From: Phaeodactylibacter xiamenensis
Lineage (GTDB): Bacteria; Bacteroidota; Bacteroidia; Chitinophagales; Saprospiraceae
Length of the DNA stretch: 64,000 bases
Direction of reading: 5' to 3'
Assembly: GCF_000759025.1 (NCBI RefSeq)
Contig: NZ_JPOS01000020.1
Location: 269,838-333,837 of the forward strand
The position numbers were made by a program, and so were the translations under genes. The notes below the pieces were generated by a model. The model made no database searches. It was not told the origin of the DNA and was given only the letters and a program-made list of their open reading frames with translations. Positions 16,601 through 27,800 of the stretch are shown here, in pieces (the first letter of the stretch is position 1; each line of letters starts with the position of its first letter).

Positions 16601-16731
16601 ATATTTGTGAAAGTCAGCACTAAAAGTGGACGATAGGCATTGCCTGTGCGTTCTATTAAAGTAACTTAGTCAATCAGCAAATCTGTACACGTGAACTAAC
16701 AAATTACTAATCCAGCAGGACACACAAGATT

Positions 16732-18966
16732 ATGGCAGAGGTATTGATCGAAAATAATGAAGAAAGGCAGCTCATTCAGGGTGCATACCGCGATTTGCTC
16801 CGGTCTATCAAGTCAGATGTGTATGAAGAGGACCGCGTAAATATCCGGGCAGCCTATGAGCTAGCTGTGCAGGCCCATGCTGCCCAGCGGCGTAAGTCGG
16901 GAGAACCTTACATCCTGCATCCTATCGCTGTAGCCAAGATTTGTGCTGATGAGATTGGGCTTGGGCCCACTGCTATCATTTGCGCTCTTCTGCACGACGT
17001 TGTTGAGGATACGGAGGTGACCCTGGAGGATATTCGGGAGCAATTTGGGGCCCGTATTGCGAAAATCGTGGATGGCCTCACCAAGCTGGATAGTGCCTAT
17101 AATGCAGAGAGCCCCCAGGCAGAGAACTTCCGTAAAGTGCTCAGCACACTGGTGGATGATGTGCGGGTGGTGCTCATCAAGATGGCTGACCGCCTGCATA
17201 ACATGCGTACCCTCGGGGCTATGCCGCGCCACAAGCAGCTCAAGATTGCAGCTGAGACGAGTTATGTTTATGCTCCTCTGGCGCACCGGTTGGGGCTCTA
17301 CAATATCAAGACGGAGTATCTGGACCTCTGTATGAAAATTACAGACCCGGACGACTACCGCGAGATCGCCCGAAAACTGGCAGAAACAAAGCGCTCAAGA
17401 GAAGCCTATATTTCTGCTTTTATTGAGCCGCTGCGCCAAAAGCTGAATGACCTTGACGTCCCCTACGAAATTGTGGGGCGTGCTAAGTCCATTTATTCCA
17501 TCTGGAATAAGATCAAGAATAAGAATGTCCCTTTTGAGGAAATATATGACCTCTTTGCAGTCCGCATCATAGTAGACGTGCCAATTGAGCAGGAACGACT
17601 GATCTGCTGGCAGATTTACAGCATCGTGACGGATGTGCACACGCCTATACCTGAGCGGCTCAAAGATTGGATTACTACGCCCAAGTCCAATGGTTACGAA
17701 TCCTTACATACCACCGTTATCGGGCCACAGGGCCGCTTTGTGGAAGTCCAGATCCGCTCGGTACGCATGGATGAGATCGCCGAGCGTGGATTTGCTGCGC
17801 ACTGGAAGTATAAGGGAGTGTCCAGAAATCCTGACCTGTATGAGCGCTGGCTGGATAGCGTGCGGGAAATCCTGGAGGATCCGCAAACGGATGCCGTTGA
17901 ATTTTTGGGCGACTTTAAATCCAATAACCTCTTCAACGAGGAGGTATTTGTTTACACGCCCAAAGGCGATATGCGCATTTTGCCGAAAGGTGCTACTGCA
18001 CTCGACTTTGCCTTTGGCATTCATTCTGATGTGGGCTACCACTGCCAGGCAGTACGGGTGAACAACCGCATTGTGCCCATGGGCTACGAATTGCGCAACG
18101 GGGACCAATTGGAGGTCATCACCAATAAGAAACAGCACCCTACAGAGGACTGGCTGAAAATGGTGACAACCGGGAAAGCCCGCGCTAAAATCCGCTCCGC
18201 CATGAAAGAGGAGCGCCGCCGACAGGGAGAGGTCGGCCGGGAAGCGCTGGAGCGCAAGTTGAAACCGCTGAAGGTGGACTATGAAGAGTCTGTGGAGCAG
18301 CTTGTCAAATATTATGATACCACCTCGCACGTAGACCTTTATTTTGCTATAGCGACTGGCGAGCTGAATGTTAATGATATTTTGAAAACCCATCAGGTTG
18401 ATGTTTATAACGATGGCTCCCGCCATTTGGTGGAGCGCCCGGAAGAACCGGTGGAAGCCGAACGTGCACCGGAAGATGTGCCCAAGCGCCGCCGCCAGAA
18501 AATTACGGATAAGCCGCGCCTGCTGATCAACGGAGAACCGGCGGAGCGCTTTGATTACTCTTTCGCCAGTTGCTGTAACCCGGTGCAGGGCGATGCCATC
18601 TTTGCCTACCTGACGGCTAATGCCGGATTGAAGATTCATCGTTCAAATTGCCCGAATGCGACCAATTTGATCGCACACTACGGCTATCGGGTCATGAAGG
18701 CCGAGTGGGTGTCTACCACCAATTCCACCTTTGTGGTCAATCTGAAAATCACGGGTATTGACGATGGGCCGGGTGTGATTGAGCGGCTTACCCACAGTAT
18801 TTCCACCAATTTGGGGCTCAATATCCGTTCCTTTAGCATCGAAGGGAACGAAGGCTACTTCACCGGTCAGATCAGTCTGCTGGTAAAAAATACAGACCAG
18901 CTGTATATGGCTATTCAGGGCCTCAAGAACTTAGATAACATCTCTACTGTTACTAGGGTAGATTAA
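16732..18966 (+). CDS. spoT: Bifunctional (p)ppGpp synthetase/hydrolase (RelA/SpoT)
   Basis: Domain order is complete. The HD hydrolase domain carries HDVVEDTEV and [10 protein letters not shown], so its catalytic residues are kept. The synthetase domain has YDLFAVRII and [13 protein letters not shown] follows near residues 400-460 ([16 protein letters not shown]), then a Cys-containing conserved region ([12 protein letters not shown]) and the C-terminal ACT domain. Length is 744. Both catalytic halves look intact, so it should make and remove the stringent alarmone. A Fur-family gene follows 20 bases after the stop and a STAS gene after that, suggesting one transcript. Confidence 0.97.
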   Translation: MAEVLIENNEERQLIQGAYRDLLRSIKSDVYEEDRVNIRAAYELAVQAHAAQRRKSGEPYILHPIAVAKICADEIGLGPTAIICALLHDVVEDTEVTLEDIREQFGARIAKIVDGLTKLDSAYNAESPQAENFRKVLSTLVDDVRVVLIKMADRLHNMRTLGAMPRHKQLKIAAETSYVYAPLAHRLGLYNIKTEYLDLCMKITDPDDYREIARKLAETKRSREAYISAFIEPLRQKLNDLDVPYEIVGRAKSIYSIWNKIKNKNVPFEEIYDLFAVRIIVDVPIEQERLICWQIYSIVTDVHTPIPERLKDWITTPKSNGYESLHTTVIGPQGRFVEVQIRSVRMDEIAERGFAAHWKYKGVSRNPDLYERWLDSVREILEDPQTDAVEFLGDFKSNNLFNEEVFVYTPKGDMRILPKGATALDFAFGIHSDVGYHCQAVRVNNRIVPMGYELRNGDQLEVITNKKQHPTEDWLKMVTTGKARAKIRSAMKEERRRQGEVGREALERKLKPLKVDYEESVEQLVKYYDTTSHVDLYFAIATGELNVNDILKTHQVDVYNDGSRHLVERPEEPVEAERAPEDVPKRRRQKITDKPRLLINGEPAERFDYSFASCCNPVQGDAIFAYLTANAGLKIHRSNCPNATNLIAHYGYRVMKAEWVSTTNSTFVVNLKITGIDDGPGVIERLTHSISTNLGLNIRSFSIEGNEGYFTGQISLLVKNTDQLYMAIQGLKNLDNISTVTRVD

Positions 18967-18985
18967 TTTTAACAAGTATCTGGAT

Positions 18986-19486
18986 ATGAGTGCGGGCAGA
19001 ACACAAGAGGAAATCATCAAAGAGGTTAAAAATATTTTTGCCTCCCACCTTGAGAAGAACAACTTCCGGAAGACCCCGGAGCGCTTTGCGATTTTGGAAG
19101 AAATCTATAAGCGTACAGACCACTTCGATGCCGAAGCGCTCTACATCCACATGAAAAACCAAAACTACCGGGTGAGCCGGGCAACAGTTTACAACACCTT
19201 GGAATTGCTGGTAAATTGTGACCTGGTGAAGAAGCATCAGTTTGGTAAAAACCTGGCGCAGTACGAGAAGTCTTACGGCTACAAACAACACGATCACCTG
19301 ATCTGCGTTGATTGTGGTAAGGTCCTTGAGTTTTGCGATCCGCGTATTCAGCAAATCAAGAGTATGATGGGAGAGTTATTAAAGTTTAATATCACCCACC
19401 ACTCTCTCAACCTCTACGGGCAGTGCGATGGTGCCTGCCCCCGGACTGCTGCCGTAAATGCGGACGCTGAGGCGGCTAAACCGTAA
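18986..19486 (+). CDS. Fur-family metal- or peroxide-responsive repressor
   Basis: The N-terminal winged helix (about residues 10-85; [39 protein letters not shown]) is followed by a dimerisation domain with the metal site [18 protein letters not shown] second Cys pair (QCDGACPR) near the C-terminus suggests a structural zinc site. Whether it senses iron (Fur), peroxide (PerR) or zinc (Zur) cannot be settled from sequence alone. It sits 20 bases after spoT and 18 bases before the STAS gene. Confidence 0.93.
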   Translation: MSAGRTQEEIIKEVKNIFASHLEKNNFRKTPERFAILEEIYKRTDHFDAEALYIHMKNQNYRVSRATVYNTLELLVNCDLVKKHQFGKNLAQYEKSYGYKQHDHLICVDCGKVLEFCDPRIQQIKSMMGELLKFNITHHSLNLYGQCDGACPRTAAVNADAEAAKP

Positions 19487-19503
19487 GAAATATCACTGCA
19501 CCC

Positions 19504-19851
19504 ATGAACTTAAACTACTCTCTTGCCGAAAAAGACGGCATACAGGTACTCCAAATTAAGGATTTGCTGAGCGAGCACGCCAACCGCGAGATCATCAAGG
19601 CTGTAGAGCACAAGCTGCGCGAGGGGTATGCATCCTTTGTGGTAGACCTTGCTGCCGTAGAATACATGAATAGCGTAGGGCTCAATTTCCTCCTTACGAT
19701 GCGGGCCCGGTCTACGGAAAGTGGCGGAGGTCTGGTTGTAGCTAATGTCTCCGAAAAGGTGAAGAGCTTGCTGGATATGACTAAGCTTACACCTATGTTT
19801 GTTATGAGTACTTCCGTTGAGCAGGCATTGCAAAAAGTACAGCAAAACTAA
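19504..19851 (+). CDS. STAS-domain anti-sigma-factor antagonist-like protein
   Basis: A single STAS domain, 115 residues. The core AVEYMNSVGLNFLLTMRARS contains the Ser (NSVG) that is phosphorylated in SpoIIAA/RsbV-type proteins. There is no partner anti-sigma kinase or PP2C phosphatase in the window. Third gene after spoT and fur, ending at a terminator. A role in stress or envelope signalling is inferred only. Confidence 0.85.
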   Translation: MNLNYSLAEKDGIQVLQIKDLLSEHANREIIKAVEHKLREGYASFVVDLAAVEYMNSVGLNFLLTMRARSTESGGGLVVANVSEKVKSLLDMTKLTPMFVMSTSVEQALQKVQQN

Positions 19852-19891
19852 ATCGTTCTCTGCCTTAACTCAAGAAATCTTAGGATTATTC

Positions 19892-19925
19892 AACCTGATG
19901 GATACTGGTATTCCGTCAGGTTTTG
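19892..19925 (+). terminator. Terminator after the spoT-fur-STAS set
   Basis: Stem AACCTGATGG/CCGTCAGGTT (10 pairs, one G-U) with an 11-base loop, then TTTGTTAATTT. Confidence 0.7.
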
Positions 19926-20000
19926 TTAATTTGCTCCCTTTGTACAAAAAGACACTTTCCCGGCCACCAAGTAGACGGCAGCCGGGTTTCTAAATTTTAA

Positions 20001-21272
<1,272 letters not shown>

Positions 21273-21281
21273 CCGGAGTAG

Positions 21282-22004
21282 TTACTTCTGTGCCGTGATA
21301 ATGTACTGATAATCCAATGCAGTATCGTTGGTTTTTATAGATTGATAACCTGCTTCGTACATCATCTCTTCGAGCCTGTACAGGGGCAACCGTATGGTGG
21401 AAGGAGGGCCTATGTCCGTACGCTTCCGTTTAAAGTCAACGATCATTAACAGGCCATTGTCAGATAAGCACTTGCGTAGGGTCCTGAGGTAGGTATCTTT
21501 ATCCCGGATATACATAAACGTGTTGACAATCATAATGACATCTGCTTCCTCGGGCTCAAGGTTAGGATGTGTGGGTGAGGCCAGGCGGGTTTCCAGCCGT
21601 TGTGCAGCGGTTTCATCCATCTCCAGTACCTTTATACTGTCGATATAATTGAGAAAGCGCTGGTCAATATCAATAGCAATGACCTTTTCTGCTTTCTCTG
21701 TAAGCCGTTTGGCAAAAAAACCGGTGCCTGCTCCAATATCGGCTACTGTTTTATTGTCGAGGTCGCCCAGCATACTCAGGATCATCTCCGGTTTTTGCCA
21801 CACCATCCGGTTGGTATTCTCGTACATCTCTTTTTCCTTTACCCGGGCTCTGGTTTCGGTGACAGTATCCTCTGCCGCCTCTGTTGGTGTGGTTTCAGTA
21901 ATTTGATCAGGGTAGGCCGTTTGTTCCGAAGAAGAAGAGGATGAAGGCTGGCAAGACCAGATCAGCGTTGCGGTAAGCAGGAAAAACAGTAGTCGGTGTA
22001 GCAT
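21282..22004 (-). CDS. Class I SAM-dependent methyltransferase with lipoprotein signal
   Basis: The start at 22004 gives a lipoprotein leader (MLHRLLFFLL, then LIWSC) followed by a Ser-rich linker. Residues about 75 on form a Rossmann methyltransferase domain: motif I TVADIGAGTGFFAKRL, the acidic end of beta 2 in VIAIDIDQRFL, and ADVIMIVNTFMYI. The frame extends to 22088, but that would place 28 extra residues before the signal peptide. A SAM enzyme exported to the envelope is unexpected, since SAM is cytoplasmic; such lipoprotein-type forms do occur in Bacteroidota annotations. Substrate unknown. Confidence 0.85.
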   Translation of the reverse strand: MLHRLLFFLLTATLIWSCQPSSSSSSEQTAYPDQITETTPTEAAEDTVTETRARVKEKEMYENTNRMVWQKPEMILSMLGDLDNKTVADIGAGTGFFAKRLTEKAEKVIAIDIDQRFLNYIDSIKVLEMDETAAQRLETRLASPTHPNLEPEEADVIMIVNTFMYIRDKDTYLRTLRKCLSDNGLLMIVDFKRKRTDIGPPSTIRLPLYRLEEMMYEAGYQSIKTNDTALDYQYIITAQK

Positions 22005-22078
22005 AAAGAATTTATTTACGCCAAAGTTAGTAAACCGTTGCTTAATCTGAACGATAATAGGCTTTGCTGTAGGTCTTC

Positions 22079-23524
22079 CTACTGGCACAAAGTCAGCAGA
22101 AACTGTTCCATGGCTTTTCGGATTTTACCTCCTGAGCCTTCGTAACGGTTTACGATGATGGAAAAAGCCAGCCGCTGCCCATCGCGCGTATCCACATAAC
22201 CGGTTAGTGCACGTACCCGCTCCAGCGTACCGGTTTTGGCTAAAACACGCCCTTCTGCCGCAGTGCCTTTCAGGGCATACTTCATAGAACCGCTTCTTCC
22301 GGCTACCGGCAAGGAGGCTTCAAAGGCCTGGAACACATCGGCTGGTCCGAGGGCCATCTTACGCATGAAGGCGGCGAGAAAGCGCGCAGGTACCGCATTG
22401 CCCTCTGACAAACCACTGCCATCGTCCAGAAAAACTCCTTCCCAGCTGAGGCCCCGGCTTTCCCAGTATTCCTGTATGGCTTTATGGCCAGCTGCGTAAC
22501 TGCCTTCCTGACTCTGCTCCCATCCAATTGTGCGCAGCATCGCTTCACAGTAGAGGTTGATACTCTCCATATTAGTCCGTTCCACAATAGCGGAAAGGGC
22601 AGGAGAGTAGTGGGTGTAAAGCGTGGTCTTTTCTGAATTAGCTGCCACAAAGGACCGGTCCGCTCCCCCGGCGGGGATACCTACCCCAGACAGTTCCTGT
22701 TGCAGTGTCTGTGCCAAAAGTAAGGGAGGGTCAGGTAGTGCTCCTTTGATGGTGAAAGTGCCGCTTCCGGCAGGGATGCTGCCCCTTACATAGCGTTCCA
22801 TCTGGTAGGGCGCGCCGAAAATATAAGCGTTGTCGCCGGAGCCCGGGCTGCCAGAGACCACCTCGTTGCTAAAGGTCAGGCCTGGTACAAAGGGGGTGGT
22901 GCCGGATATCGGAGGTGTCTTCCCCTCCGCTGTTTGTTTAAAATGTAGTTCGTGCAGGTTCTCGTGCCAGTTGAGCGACCAGGCACCGGCAGCGTAGTAG
23001 TTGCCCATGTCTTCCCACTGCCAGGTCCGGCAGTAAGCCTGCGATCCAAAAGCGGAGGCATCTCCGATCACACTGCCTTTAACATGGCGAATGCCGGCCC
23101 GCTGCACCGCTAACCGAAACAGGCGAAGCGTCTCTTCCGGACCAGAGGCTGCTTCCAGCAAGGGAGAGCCCAAGGTAGGGTCCCCGCTGCCATATAGGAA
23201 AAGATTACCTTCAAGTACGCCGCTTTTATTGATGGTGCCTTCGTACTGCAGCTTTGTCGAAAAGCGGTAGTCCGGGCCGAGCAAAGCAAGGGCGCTGCCA
23301 GTAGTGAGGACCTTCAGGTTGGACGCTGGCTTGAGGCTTAAATCAGGATCAACCTGCGCCACTGTTTTACCGGAAGCGACATCAATGACGCATAAGCTGA
23401 TGCTGCCGTGTTTCAGAGCAGGGCTCGCCGCCAATCGGTCGGCGGCCCTCTGCCAGCTGCTCTGTGCAGTAGCGGGCTGGCTAAAGCTTAACATCAGCAG
23501 GGCAAGGGCAAGGTACTTGAACAT
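22079..23524 (-). CDS. dacB: D-alanyl-D-alanine carboxypeptidase/endopeptidase (PBP4 family)
   Basis: A signal peptide (MFKYLALALLMLSFSQPATAQ) leads into a class C low-mass penicillin-binding protein. SxxK is Ser68-Asn-Leu-Lys71, the SxN motif is Ser-Ile-Asn in ERTNMESINLYCEAML, and KTG is in LAKTGTLERV. It trims or cleaves peptidoglycan cross-bridges in the periplasm. Length 481 fits the family, including the inserted domains between SxxK and SxN. It overlaps the open frame of the next minus-strand gene only if that gene's longer start were used. A second, shorter PBP4 relative lies at 46107. Confidence 0.93.
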   Translation of the reverse strand: MFKYLALALLMLSFSQPATAQSSWQRAADRLAASPALKHGSISLCVIDVASGKTVAQVDPDLSLKPASNLKVLTTGSALALLGPDYRFSTKLQYEGTINKSGVLEGNLFLYGSGDPTLGSPLLEAASGPEETLRLFRLAVQRAGIRHVKGSVIGDASAFGSQAYCRTWQWEDMGNYYAAGAWSLNWHENLHELHFKQTAEGKTPPISGTTPFVPGLTFSNEVVSGSPGSGDNAYIFGAPYQMERYVRGSIPAGSGTFTIKGALPDPPLLLAQTLQQELSGVGIPAGGADRSFVAANSEKTTLYTHYSPALSAIVERTNMESINLYCEAMLRTIGWEQSQEGSYAAGHKAIQEYWESRGLSWEGVFLDDGSGLSEGNAVPARFLAAFMRKMALGPADVFQAFEASLPVAGRSGSMKYALKGTAAEGRVLAKTGTLERVRALTGYVDTRDGQRLAFSIIVNRYEGSGGKIRKAMEQFLLTLCQ

Positions 23525-23538
23525 GCGAAAGCGGATTT

Positions 23539-24810
23539 TTAAGGTTGAGCAGGAAGCACTTTCCCTGCTGCTTTACCGAAGCCAATACGCAATCCGTCCT
23601 GCTCACAGTATCCGCGCATCGTCACAGTGTCTCCATCGTGGATGAACTTGCGCTCGCTGCCATCGGGCATGGCGATAGGCTTAGTGCCCCGCCAGGTAAG
23701 CTCCAGCATAGAGCCATAAGAGGACTCCTCCTGCCCACTAATCGTACCTGATGCCATGATGTCCCCCACCCGGAGGTTGCATCCATTGACAGTATGGTGC
23801 GCCAGTTGCTGCGCCATGCTCCAGTACAGGTACTTGAAGTTGGAGGTGCAAACCGTTTTCTCTTCACCGTTTTCCGGCTGAATGGCCATGCTGATATGGA
23901 TATCGAAAGTATTTGCACCCTCTATTTGCAGGTAGGGTAGCGGTTCAGGGTTTTGCTTTGGGCCAGCCGTACGGAATGGCTCCAGTGCATCAAGGGTGAC
24001 GATCCAGGGCGAAATGGTCGAGGCAAAGCTCTTGCCCAGGAAAGGCCCGAGCGGCACATATTCCCACTTTTGGATGTCGCGTGCTGACCAGTCGTTGAAG
24101 AGCATCATCCCGAAGATGTACTCTTCTGCCTGCGCCACATCCACCCGGCTGCCGAGCTTAGTAGACTTGCCCACTACAAAGCCCATCTCCAGCTCAAAGT
24201 CGAGCAGTTTGGAAGGGCCAAAGACCGGCTGTTCCGCATCATTGGGGATTTGTTGCCCCATAGGACGGCGTACCGGTGTGCCGGAAACAATAATCGAAGA
24301 AGCACGGCCGTGGTAGCCCACAGGCAGGTGCAGCCAGTTCGGCATTAGCGCATTATCCTTGCCCCGAAACATGGTGCCAACATTGGTGGCATGCTCGCGG
24401 CTGGAGTAAAAGTCGGTGTAATCGCCCACTTCAACGGGGAGCAGCATTTCCACCTCCTGCTGTGGGTGGAGGAAGTAATCTGCCAGCTGACTGGCATCCC
24501 AGTCTTCCAGGTCATCGTCAAGCACTTCGGAAATGCGGTTGCGGACCGCACGGGTTTTGATTTTGCCCAAAGCCATAAAATTGTTAATCGTCGGCTGGGC
24601 AAAGACTTCCCGGGGCACGTCAAGGTCATCGAAAAAGCCATGTTCTGACAATACCTGCAAATCTGCGATGTGGTCTCCAATCGCAGTGCACATTCTCGGG
24701 GTCAGGCCCGGTGTTTTGAATATGCCAAAAGGTAAATTCTGTATCGGGAAATCGCTGCCCTTGGGTACGGGCACCCACGACTTAAGCTTAGGGTCGTTTG
24801 CTTTGATCAT
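23539..24810 (-). CDS. fahA: Fumarylacetoacetase
   Basis: Last step of tyrosine/homogentisate catabolism: splits fumarylacetoacetate into fumarate and acetoacetate. The N-terminal SH3-like FAA domain (FPIQNLPFGIFKTPG) and the C-terminal FAH catalytic domain (NWLHLPVGYHGRASSIIVSGTPVRRP; DFELEMGFVVG; FNDWSARDIQKWEYVPLGPFLGKSFA) are clear. Length 423 matches eukaryote-like bacterial FAH. Other pathway genes (hppD, hmgA) are not in the window. Confidence 0.97.
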   Translation of the reverse strand: MIKANDPKLKSWVPVPKGSDFPIQNLPFGIFKTPGLTPRMCTAIGDHIADLQVLSEHGFFDDLDVPREVFAQPTINNFMALGKIKTRAVRNRISEVLDDDLEDWDASQLADYFLHPQQEVEMLLPVEVGDYTDFYSSREHATNVGTMFRGKDNALMPNWLHLPVGYHGRASSIIVSGTPVRRPMGQQIPNDAEQPVFGPSKLLDFELEMGFVVGKSTKLGSRVDVAQAEEYIFGMMLFNDWSARDIQKWEYVPLGPFLGKSFASTISPWIVTLDALEPFRTAGPKQNPEPLPYLQIEGANTFDIHISMAIQPENGEEKTVCTSNFKYLYWSMAQQLAHHTVNGCNLRVGDIMASGTISGQEESSYGSMLELTWRGTKPIAMPDGSERKFIHDGDTVTMRGYCEQDGLRIGFGKAAGKVLPAQP

Positions 24811-24827
24811 TACAATTTGGTTTTGAG

Positions 24828-24835
24828 CAAATGTA
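24828..24835 (-). promoter_or_regulatory. Candidate -7 box of fahA (TACATTTG)
   Basis: Minus-strand TACATTTG, 17 bases before the ATG; fits TAnnTTTG. No TTG at the -33 distance. Confidence 0.4.
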
Positions 24836-24841
24836 GGAAAA

Positions 24842-27800
24842 TTACTGCAGCACTACTTTGTGTACTTCCATGCGATCTTCCATTTGGAGCTGAAGCCAGT
24901 ATACGCCTGCCGGGAAAGCCTGCAACCTGAGCGTGCTCTTTTCCGGGAGGAGTGTTTCCTGCAGCAATTGCCCCTGCACGTTGTAGAGCCTGCCCCTGAC
25001 AGTGTTTGAGCCTGCTGGCAGCCAGACATGGAGCAGCCCGGTAGTGGGGTTGGGGAAAATGCGCGCATCCCTGATCGGATTTTCAGCGCGTGTGGCGGTG
25101 ACTGCCCCTTCTTTAAAAAAGGAAAATACTGGGCTGTACCGGGTCCCGCAGCGATTCAGGGCGACCACCCGCCAGAAATAAGGGCCGGCATCTAGCTCCG
25201 AGGGCAACGAAAAATAAGATTGAGCCACGGTTTTGCTAAAGGTCAGGGACTGGAATGCGGTATCCTGGCTAATTTCCAAGCGGAAGCTATCTGCCCCCAC
25301 CGAAGGAGACCAGGAGAAGGACTGTTCCCCCTGGAATACAGGCGATGCATTATCAGGGTTAAACAAAATCGGCGGATTGGGCCTGGCTCCAATTTGAAGC
25401 TCTAATTCACAGAAGTGTATGGTGTTCCCATCACTCCCATAAATAAGGATGTCGTTTTCGGAAACGGAATACATGCTATCCAGCGTAAGGGAGGCAAAAG
25501 TCCCGGGCAGCGCCACTTCGGGTTGGAATGTGGCGGAAACCCCATCGGGCAGACCGGCTATGCCTAATTCCACCGGCTGTATAAATCCTGTACCGACAAA
25601 AATTTCAAACGTCTGTATCTGGTTGGTGCATGCTTCCAGGATATCGCTTTCAAGAAAAACCTCGGCTGCGGGCGGGTAGGTTGTGCATATTTCTATTTCC
25701 CAGTTTTTGAGTTGCCCGCCATCCTGGCTGAAGTTATCAAAAAGGATAAGTTGCCATTCACCCGCAGCGACTTCGCCAATGAGGCTGGATAAAGGCGACC
25801 CGGGCCGGAATTCCCCTGAGATAGCAGGTTCATTACCACAGGTGCCTTCAAGGTCAAAAGGACTGGCATCCGCATCATCGGAAAAGTGGAGGAAAAGATC
25901 GTCTCCGGGACAGCCAAATGGGATCAGCGGGAAGCCAGGGCGGTCAAAAAGCTGTACGGCCGTACCTCCCGGAGAGCGCAGCATACCCGATAAATCCCCG
26001 ACATAGGTATGGTCGATTTCGATATTGCGCAAGGAAACGGAGCCTATCGTACCTTCTACATCGAGGTCCAATGCAGAAGAAATGGTATTCGGGCTGCTAC
26101 TGGATATGGTAAGCGGGATTTCAGTGGCCTTTACGGTTTCGCACCGGATGGCAGAAGTGCTGAACCGAACACCTTCCGACCAGTCCCCGGGTCCACAGAG
26201 GTTGCGGGCCCGCACCCGGTAATGGTAGTTCGAATAGGCATCCAGCGTTGCGCCCTGATAGGTGGTGCCGCCCAGATTCGATAAGGACGCCACGAGGTTG
26301 CTGAACCCGCTGTCGACTGAAATTTGCAAATCGTAGCCGGTGGCATTTGCTGCGGGCAACCACGAGAATTCCGGAGCAAGGGAGACCCCTGCGGCTTCGG
26401 GCTCAGGGTAGGAAGTGGCGACTGCCTGAGGAGCATCGGCTACCAGAAAAATAGAGGTAGATTCCGTAACCGAACTGTATTCATCAGCAGCAGTAACGGA
26501 GAAGCTGAGCATGCCGGTCGTCAGGCTCGGTCCGTAAGCATTGAGCGTAAGGGTAACGGTACTGCCACCGGAAGCAGTGGCCGGGCTCAGGCTGTAGTCT
26601 ACACCAGCGGGCAATCCATTAACTTCCAGGTTCACGGTGCCGGTAAAGGCCTCTGCGATTTCTATTTCAAAGTCAGCAGTGCCGGGAATACAAATCGCTG
26701 TGACGGACGGCTGAATAAAAATAGAGGCATTGCAACTGGACAGCAACCGCCCCTCGAGAAAGAACAAATTTTCACCATTGGGTGCCAGCCAGTCCTTGAG
26801 GCGGGAGGTAGAGGTGCCGCCTCCTTCCCAGCTTGACCGGATCCAGCCGAAGGCATCGTATTCGTCATTACTGCAGCTCGCACCGCCGCCGTGAAGCTGT
26901 CCGACAATCCGCCCCTGCTTATTAAACAGTGGTGCGCCGGAGGAACCCACTTCAGTACTGCCCACACTCCAGTCCGGCACAATCAGGTGATTACCGTTAG
27001 GGACTTCCTGATTACCATTGCCCCAAATACCCGGATAAGTATCGTTGAAGGCGAAGCTGATGCGTTTTTCAGCTCCGTCGGGGTGGTGTACACAAATCAC
27101 GGTGTCTTGCGGTGGGGTGGCTTCGCGGGACCAGCCGGCAAAGTAGGCCTGCGAAGAGGAAGGGATAGGATCGTCAAGTTCCAAAAGCACAAAGTCGGAA
27201 GGCTGGTAACCTGCGCGGTAGGTAGCCCCTGTATTGAAGTTGTTGAGGCTGCCATTGCCGGGGTTACTGCTGGCTACGGTACCCGGCTGCCGGCAGTATG
27301 AATTTTGATAATTCCAGTAAACGACCACTGAGGGGGCGTTGGAAGGCGTTACATCACAGTGAAAAGCGGAAAGGAAGTACGGGCGGCAGTCATTGTCGGT
27401 ATTATTGATTAGTGCCCCTGTGCAGAAGGTTTCGCCCCCCATACCATAGACCGCTACCGATTGGATCACGTCCCGGTAAAGGTCTACTATGCCCCAGCCA
27501 TTAGCCTCGCCACAGAGTACGTCAAGGTGGCAGGCGCCGGTTGTAACGCCAAAGAAGTTAAGGAAGTCGTGGTTGATACTGGTGAGGCGAAGCCGGAGGT
27601 TGGGGCGCTCGTGGGCTGGAATAACCACCTCGAGTACCAGGTCGTCACCGCCCAGCACAGGTGTCCAGAGTTGCTGATGCCCTTCGTTGTCGGAAGGAGT
27701 AAAGGGCCCAAGAATTTCCGTTTGTAGCGGATCATAGAGCAGGAGACGACCTCCGGCAGGCATATAATATTCGGTAAAGCCTAAATTGATGGAGTGAGCA

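Larger units (their letters stand above)
16214..16731. other. Leader region between tRNA-Leu and spoT
   Basis: 518 bases without a long gene. It carries a minus-strand TATCTTTG (16291-16298) facing the tRNA, a well-spaced plus-strand promoter (16393-16422), and a 49-codon open frame (16451-16600). The remainder before the spoT ATG is AT-rich and shows nothing further. Confidence 0.6.

Noticed and set aside
17704..18639. 311-codon minus-strand frame inside spoT
   Set aside because: All SpoT domains read through this stretch on the plus strand; no support for the opposite frame.
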